The translations under genes and the position numbers were made by a program. From CAYFQV01 sp964413635 (lineage in GTDB: Bacteria; Spirochaetota; Spirochaetia; DSM-27196; PWMO01): DNA of 19,861 nucleotides. The notes beneath the pieces are model-generated. The model saw nothing but the letters and a program-made list of their open reading frames with translations, had not been told where the DNA came from and made no database searches. Shown here in pieces: positions 16,505 through 19,861 of the stretch. Location of the stretch: NCBI GenBank assembly GCA_964413635.1, contig CAYPTH010000057.1, positions 1 to 19,861 of the forward strand, given 5' to 3'. Position 1 is the stretch's first letter, and every line of letters starts with the position of its first letter.

Positions 16505-17770
16505 ATGAACATCGGTCTCATACCATTCTTCTCAGGCTTGCACCCGGACTTCTCCGTGGAGGCCGCGCACAGCGAGCTTTTCGGCGCCTTGAGCGCCCGC
16601 CACACGGTTCATCTGGTCGGTCCCGACGACTGGAGCGGCCGCGACACCGACCTTGCCGTCGTGTTTGTCGCCTCCGGCGGCACGGAGGGGCAGTTCGTCG
16701 AGCAGTATGACAAGCTTCCTCGGCCCGTCTACCTCCTCACCGATGGAAAGCACAACTCCCTGGCCGCATCCTTGGAAATCAGCGCCTGGGTTCGCGACCG
16801 TGGCGGGTCTTGCGAGATCCTCCACGGCGAGCCGGAAGAGGTTGTGCGCCGCATCGAGTCGATAGCCGCCGTGGACCACGCACTCCACCGCGTCAGCGGT
16901 ATGAACGTCGGATTCGTGGGCAAACCCTCGGACTGGCTGGTGGCCAGCAGCATTGACCGCCAGATTGCGGGTGACCGATTGGGTCTCCGCTTTGAGGATG
17001 TTCCCCTGGAAACCCTCTATTCCTGGATCGATGCAGCCTCCCACGATGAGGCGAGCGTCGTGGCCGAAGAGACGAGCCGGCAAAGCGGCGGCAGCGTGGA
17101 GCCCACCGCGAAGGCCATCCACGAGGCGGCGCGCATCTACATCGGTCTTCGGGACTTGGTCCGGGAAAACGAGCTCTCGGCTCTGAGCCTGCGCTGCTTC
17201 GACCTGATTGGCCGCTACAACAACACCGGCTGTCTGGCTCTGGCGCGCCTCAACGATGAAGGCATTGTCGCCGGCTGCGAAGGGGATCAGCAGGCGCTGC
17301 TGTCGGTTCTGTTGGCCCAAGAGCTCACCGGCGAGATCCCATTCCTTGCCAATCCCGCCGGCATTCATGTGGATGAAAACCGCATCGACTTCGCCCACTG
17401 CATGATTCCCACAAAGGCGGTTGCGTCCTTCCAGCTGCGGAGCCACTTCGAGTCGGGCGTGGGGGTGGCGATCCAGGGTGAGCTTCCCGACGGGCCGGTG
17501 ACCGTGGTACGCCTCGGTCGCGGCGACCTCAGTCTGGGCTGGTACTCGCAAGGCGAGCTCATTGGCAGGGGCGACCGGGCGGATCGCTGCCGGACCCAGG
17601 CGACGCTCCACCTCGAACGCAGCGTCCGCTACTTCCTGGAAAACCCCGTGGCGAACCACCACGTCATTGTGCCGGGCCACTGGGAGCAGCACTTTGCCGA
17701 GCTCTTTCGCCGGCTGGGCATCACCTTTGCCGGCGCTACAACGACGACTTCATCCGCCGTGAGCGCTTGA
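16505..17770 (+). CDS. L-fucose/L-arabinose isomerase-like protein
   Basis: 421 aa from MNIGLIPFFSG. The N-terminal half is alpha/beta with TDLAVVFVASGGTEGQF (48-64) and PVYLLTDGKHNSLAASLE (74-91). The C-terminal half carries the FucI/AraA-fold elements YNNTGCLALARLNDEGIVAGCEGDQQA (238-264), LANPAGIHVDENRIDFAHCM and SHFESGVGVAIQGELPDGPVTVVRLG (313-338). These resemble the fucose isomerase C-terminal domain, including Glu/Asp/His positions that could bind metal. It is shorter than true FucI (about 590 aa) and belongs to a loosely defined isomerase-related group whose substrate is not established. Divergent from nadE with a shared 80-bp control region; the last 35 bp overlap the convergent hypothetical gene. 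Confidence 0.78.
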   Translation: MNIGLIPFFSGLHPDFSVEAAHSELFGALSARHTVHLVGPDDWSGRDTDLAVVFVASGGTEGQFVEQYDKLPRPVYLLTDGKHNSLAASLEISAWVRDRGGSCEILHGEPEEVVRRIESIAAVDHALHRVSGMNVGFVGKPSDWLVASSIDRQIAGDRLGLRFEDVPLETLYSWIDAASHDEASVVAEETSRQSGGSVEPTAKAIHEAARIYIGLRDLVRENELSALSLRCFDLIGRYNNTGCLALARLNDEGIVAGCEGDQQALLSVLLAQELTGEIPFLANPAGIHVDENRIDFAHCMIPTKAVASFQLRSHFESGVGVAIQGELPDGPVTVVRLGRGDLSLGWYSQGELIGRGDRADRCRTQATLHLERSVRYFLENPVANHHVIVPGHWEQHFAELFRRLGITFAGATTTTSSAVSA

Positions 17771-18182
17771 GATTGAAGACGTTCTGAACGCTGTACTTGA
17801 AGAAGTCGTGCCCTTCATCGATGTCTTTTTCAACGTGGGTGAAGACGCTGTGCAAATCCCGGGCGTCGTGGATGTAGGCGGAGAAGGACTGGGTCGCATC
17901 GTTGTGATAGATAAATAGGTTGAAGAGCTGAAACGTGAAGGCCCAATTGAGGTGGGCCTTCACGCGTTCGTAGGCGTCTCGACCGTCGACAATGTCCACC
18001 CGCTGGGTGTTGCGCTCAATGAGGTCGATCTTTCCGACCTCCTCTGCGCCGCGCTCCGAGACAAAGAGGTTGCTCTTTCCGAGCTGGAGGAACTTTTGCC
18101 CGGTGTCCACGTCGGTGGGGAGCTTGGCCGAGAGCGATCGATTCTCGTTCTCCTGAAGGAAAAACTCGTCATCCTGACTCAT
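17736..18182 (-). CDS. Hypothetical protein, 148 aa
   Basis: Not recognised. The likely start is ATG 18182 (MSQDDEFFLQ), with AAGGGG upstream; an in-frame start 27 codons earlier (18263) lacks support. The N-terminus is acidic. The middle (about 30-70) reads like a compact beta domain: GQKFLQLGKSNLFVSERGAEEVGKIDLIERNTQRVDIVDG. The C-terminal half is predicted helical and aromatic-rich: HLNWAFTFQLFNLFIYHNDATQSFSAYIHDARDLHSVFTHVEKDI, ending in a basic KRSRR tail. There is no cysteine, signal peptide or clear membrane helix. It is divergent from the XRE regulator across a 188-bp spacer, and its 3' end overlaps the isomerase-like gene by 35 bp. Codon use and GC resemble its neighbours. Confidence 0.72.
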   Translation of the reverse strand: MSQDDEFFLQENENRSLSAKLPTDVDTGQKFLQLGKSNLFVSERGAEEVGKIDLIERNTQRVDIVDGRDAYERVKAHLNWAFTFQLFNLFIYHNDATQSFSAYIHDARDLHSVFTHVEKDIDEGHDFFKYSVQNVFNLKRSRRMKSSL

Positions 18183-18191
18183 GGTTTCCCC

Positions 18192-18221
18192 TTCATACTC
18201 GAAACCGGCGGCACGACTCAA
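18192..18221 (-). promoter_or_regulatory. Candidate promoter for the 148-aa hypothetical gene
   Basis: Minus strand: TTGAGT (18216-18221), an 18-nt spacer and TATGAA (18192-18197), with 9 nt to the ATG at 18182. The spacing matches the other short-leader promoters of the window, though a GGGG stretch also lies in this short leader. It supports 18182 as the start. Confidence 0.35.
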
Positions 18222-18303
18222 GGCGTTGGGTATCGAAAAGATTGTTGATGGTGCCTCATGCAAAACGTGCGGTGCCGGCGCTCGCGCGTAGCGTCGGATG
18301 CGC

Positions 18304-18322
18304 CTACTGCTCTCGGCAGTAG
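18304..18322. promoter_or_regulatory. Inverted repeat, 7-bp arms, upstream of the XRE gene
   Basis: CTACTGC (18304-18310), spacer TCTCG, GCAGTAG (18316-18322), perfectly complementary. It lies 48 nt before the regulator start in the divergent spacer. It could be an operator for the XRE protein or an mRNA stem-loop. Confidence 0.5.
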
Positions 18323-18408
18323 TTCGTGCTCTTCACAAGGCCCTTGTGTGTCTGCTGCCAAGAGCGAACCATGAGTACGCTCATGGGGAGAAGCACGCAC
18401 GAACTACT
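18318..18408. repeat. 12-bp inverted repeat flanking the XRE start codon
   Basis: AGTAGTTCGTGC (18318-18329) and GCACGAACTACT (18397-18408) are perfect reverse complements 67 nt apart. The left arm shares five bases with the 7-bp repeat. The right arm is inside the coding region, codons 10-13. The pair could hold two operator half-sites or fold the mRNA around the start codon. Confidence 0.55.
18334..18348. promoter_or_regulatory. Palindrome CACAAGG-C-CCTTGTG
   Basis: Perfect 7-bp arms with a single central base, 22 nt before the ATG at 18371 and inside the larger 12-bp repeat. The symmetry and position fit a dimeric regulator operator, most simply that of the adjacent XRE protein (inference). 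Confidence 0.5.
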
Positions 18409-18727
18409 CGAGATTTTGGCTCGCAACGTCCGCATGGCGCGGGAAAAGCTTGGATTCAGCCAACAGCACCTCGCCGAGGCGGCGGACCTGTCCACCGGGC
18501 ACGTTACCGACATTGAGCAGGCGCGAAAGTGGGTTTCACCGGAATCACTCCAGCGGCTCGCCGACGCGCTTCTCGTCGAGCCGTGGATGTTGCTCCTCCC
18601 CGACCAGCCCGGCCGAGGTGTGGCCGACTACGATTTCATGAAGCTTTTCGCGTCACGTGTGGACGAGCGCGTCCACGACGTCGTGTTTGAAACGCTTCGG
18701 GAGCTCATGCAGCGCCCGGAGGAGTAG
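18371..18727 (+). CDS. XRE-family helix-turn-helix transcriptional regulator
   Basis: 118 aa from MSTLMGRSTHELLEIL. An in-frame start at 18326 would translate through the palindrome and has no ribosome site. The HTH_3 domain covers about 12-68: NVRMAREKLGFSQQHLAEAADLSTGHVTDIEQARKWVSPESLQRLADAL, with the usual FSQxxLAEAA helix 2 and recognition helix TGHVTDIEQ. After LLVEPWMLLLP, an acidic C-terminal helix (about 85-118) may mediate dimerisation. It is a DNA-binding repressor or activator of unknown targets. Three inverted repeats surround its start, so autoregulation and control of the divergent 148-aa gene are likely (inference). Convergent with the DUF305 gene, 37 bp apart. Confidence 0.88.
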   Translation: MSTLMGRSTHELLEILARNVRMAREKLGFSQQHLAEAADLSTGHVTDIEQARKWVSPESLQRLADALLVEPWMLLLPDQPGRGVADYDFMKLFASRVDERVHDVVFETLRELMQRPEE

Positions 18728-18764
18728 ACAACTCAGCGGTATCGAGCCGAGTCACCGGCGCAGC

Positions 18765-19385
18765 TTAGTTGAACCACTCATTCATCCACAGGCTCATCCG
18801 TCCGATTTCCGTCGTCTGGGTGGCGCGGATGCTCGCGGCCAGTCCTTCGATCGCCGAGTGCTCGATCTCAACCTGGGAAAGAAGCTGCTGGGACATCATG
18901 ACCGCCGCCATGTGGTGCGGGATCATATCCTGAAGAAAGGCGAGATCCAGCCGGTCTCCAGACAGGCGAGAGTAATCCCGCATCATATCCTGATACTCCA
19001 CATCGCGATCGCGATCCGGATACCACGCGGCAAGCCAAGACCGCATCTGCTCGATCTCCCGACTCTGCGTTGCAATGATCTCCCGGGCGAACTCCTGCAT
19101 CTCGGTCCGGCCCGTGCGTTCGATAAGGACGCGGGCACTGTCCACGGCCTCCTGATGGTGAGGGACCATGCGAACCATATAGTCGTACTCGCTTTCGACG
19201 TCCGACATGGCGTGCACTTGCCGCATCATGCCGAGGCCCATGGGGCCCATTGGGCTCATTTCGAAGCCGCGCATTGGCCCGAAGCGAGCTTGACCGAGCA
19301 AAGGCGTAAAGAGACTGAGCCCTCCCGCAACGAGGACGAGTAGAACAAGAGCGACGATCAGCGCACGGGCGCGGGAAGAATGCAT
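18765..19385 (-). CDS. DUF305 family protein, membrane-anchored
   Basis: 206 aa. An N-terminal hydrophobic segment (8-30) acts as an anchor or uncleaved signal. It is followed by a Met-rich stretch (PMRGFEMSPMGPMGLGMMRQ, 37-56). The DUF305 domain has two similar four-helix halves, each with the His-His motif: DYMVRMVPHHQEAVDSA (His76/77) and LQDMIPHHMAAVMMSQ (His157/158). DUF305 is a ferritin-like fold; some members, such as CopM, bind copper outside the cytoplasm. The Met-rich and His-His sites fit metal binding, but that is inference. Start: ATG 19385 with GAGGG upstream. The thioredoxin-like gene lies 133 nt upstream on the same strand. Confidence 0.92.
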   Translation of the reverse strand: MHSSRARALIVALVLLVLVAGGLSLFTPLLGQARFGPMRGFEMSPMGPMGLGMMRQVHAMSDVESEYDYMVRMVPHHQEAVDSARVLIERTGRTEMQEFAREIIATQSREIEQMRSWLAAWYPDRDRDVEYQDMMRDYSRLSGDRLDLAFLQDMIPHHMAAVMMSQQLLSQVEIEHSAIEGLAASIRATQTTEIGRMSLWMNEWFN

Positions 19386-19518
19386 GTGTGTACCCTCTGC
19401 CTGCTATTCTACGGAAAAGCTGCAGTGCAGACCACCGTAGCGTATGCCGGAGCTTGTTGAAAGGCGAGCCCCGACGTTCCTCGCACAACGCGATTTCGGG
19501 CGGTCCTACAGTTGTGTT
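19386..19518. other. Intergenic spacer between the thioredoxin-like and DUF305 genes
   Basis: 133 bp. On the minus strand a -10-like TAGAAT (19406-19411) lies 20 nt before the DUF305 start, but no matching -35 is evident. A small palindrome CTGCA-G-TGCAG (19420-19430) sits just upstream of it and could be an operator. No small gene or terminator is convincing here. Confidence 0.3.
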
Positions 19519-19860
19519 TCACTTTTTCGAGCTCGAGACGCCGCAAGCCTTGGCCACACCGTGGCGAAGAAGATCCTTGCTCGGCCAGCCCTTGCCGTCG
19601 TTCTCTTTGTAGACCCGGCACGCCATCACTCCGTCTCCCTGGTAGCCTTCGAGGTCCCGGCCGTTGATCTTGATCGTCGGAGACCCGGCGAAGCGAAGCT
19701 CCTGTGCACGATCCATGTCCTCCACGGCAATCAGCCGCACCGAGGCATCTATCTTTTCCTCGACGAGGACGTCGAGGATATCGTTCCATGCCTGCCGGTA
19801 TGACGGGCACCCCTCGAAGTAGAGCAAGTCTATTGTCAATTCCGTTCCGTTTGCGCTCAT
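19519..19860 (-). CDS. Thioredoxin-fold protein (alkylmercury-lyase-like annotation group)
   Basis: 113 aa if it starts at the ATG at 19860. Only one base of the window lies upstream, so a longer N-terminus cannot be excluded. The pattern is that of small thioredoxin-like proteins: beta strand LTIDLLYFEGCPSYRQAW, with a CPSY site (only Cys18, so CxxY rather than CxxC), VRLIAVEDMDRAQELRF, and the cis-proline loop GSPTIKINGRD (Pro61), then MACRVYKENDGKGWPS with Cys81 and a final Cys106. Relatives are often labelled alkylmercury lyase or thioredoxin family from distant similarity. No mercury-resistance gene is near, so that label should not be taken as function. It is upstream of and co-directional with the DUF305 gene. 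Confidence 0.72.
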   Translation of the reverse strand: MSANGTELTIDLLYFEGCPSYRQAWNDILDVLVEEKIDASVRLIAVEDMDRAQELRFAGSPTIKINGRDLEGYQGDGVMACRVYKENDGKGWPSKDLLRHGVAKACGVSSSKK

Positions 19861-19861
19861 C

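Noticed and set aside
17736..18727. Toxin-antitoxin pair made of the 148-aa protein and the XRE regulator
   Set aside because: The genes are divergent, not a co-transcribed pair, and the 148-aa protein shows no toxin motif.
19519..19860. Mercury-resistance (alkylmercury lyase) gene
   Set aside because: Only one Cys in the CxxY site and no mer genes nearby; this is a distant thioredoxin-fold similarity.

Overview
Overall: a gene-dense, high-GC (by eye roughly 60% or more) bacterial scaffold with one 100-N assembly gap (14157-14256). I support about 19 protein-coding genes, no rRNA or tRNA, no CRISPR array, no transposase and no phage gene. The lipobox-bearing hydrolase, the DUF305 protein and the CNNM/CorC protein would suit a Gram-negative (diderm) bacterium, but no phylogenetic marker is present. 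A Spirochaetota- or Bacteroidota-like environmental genome is only a guess. The N run suggests a draft or metagenome assembly.

Layout: (1) 1-2006 holds the 3' end of a sensor histidine kinase, convergent with a GGQ-containing eRF1-like (baeRF-type) protein. (2) 2092-3956 is a two-gene unit, an atypical SDR overlapping an MFS transporter. (3) 4012-5569 is a lipoprotein alpha/beta hydrolase, convergent with a DUF998-like membrane protein. (4) 5638-8489 holds a two-nucleotide-binding-domain FAD reductase and a GH13 cyclomaltodextrinase/neopullulanase-like amylase. (5) 8506-10333 holds, on the minus strand, a CNNM/CorC-type transporter and a YfcE/MJ0936-type phosphodiesterase. (6) 10396-12007 is a co-directional trio: a tandem DUF427 protein, a small membrane protein with HExxH and ExxAD motifs, and a 3'-truncated flavin reductase. 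(7) 16424 to 11952 on the minus strand looks like an operon: glutamine-dependent NAD synthetase (nadE), ABC ATPase (interrupted by the gap), ABC-2 permease and an M19 dipeptidase. (8) 16505-17770 is a FucI/AraA-like sugar isomerase homologue, convergent with an unrecognised 148-aa protein. (9) 18371-19861 holds an XRE regulator whose start region is full of inverted repeats, a DUF305 protein and a thioredoxin-fold protein.

How it works together: the genes are mostly housekeeping and central-metabolic accessory functions with no single pathway. The recurring feature is promoter architecture. Several genes have a -35/-10 pair or an extended -10 whose -10 box ends only 7-10 nt before the start codon and have no convincing Shine-Dalgarno, which suggests leaderless or near-leaderless mRNAs. 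Others have clear GGAG-type ribosome sites. The most notable items are the GGQ baeRF protein, the small HEYGH...EAWAD membrane protein, the truncated flavin reductase at a gene junction, and the nested operator-like repeats at the XRE gene. I see no convincing wholly new system; several components are uncharacterised families.
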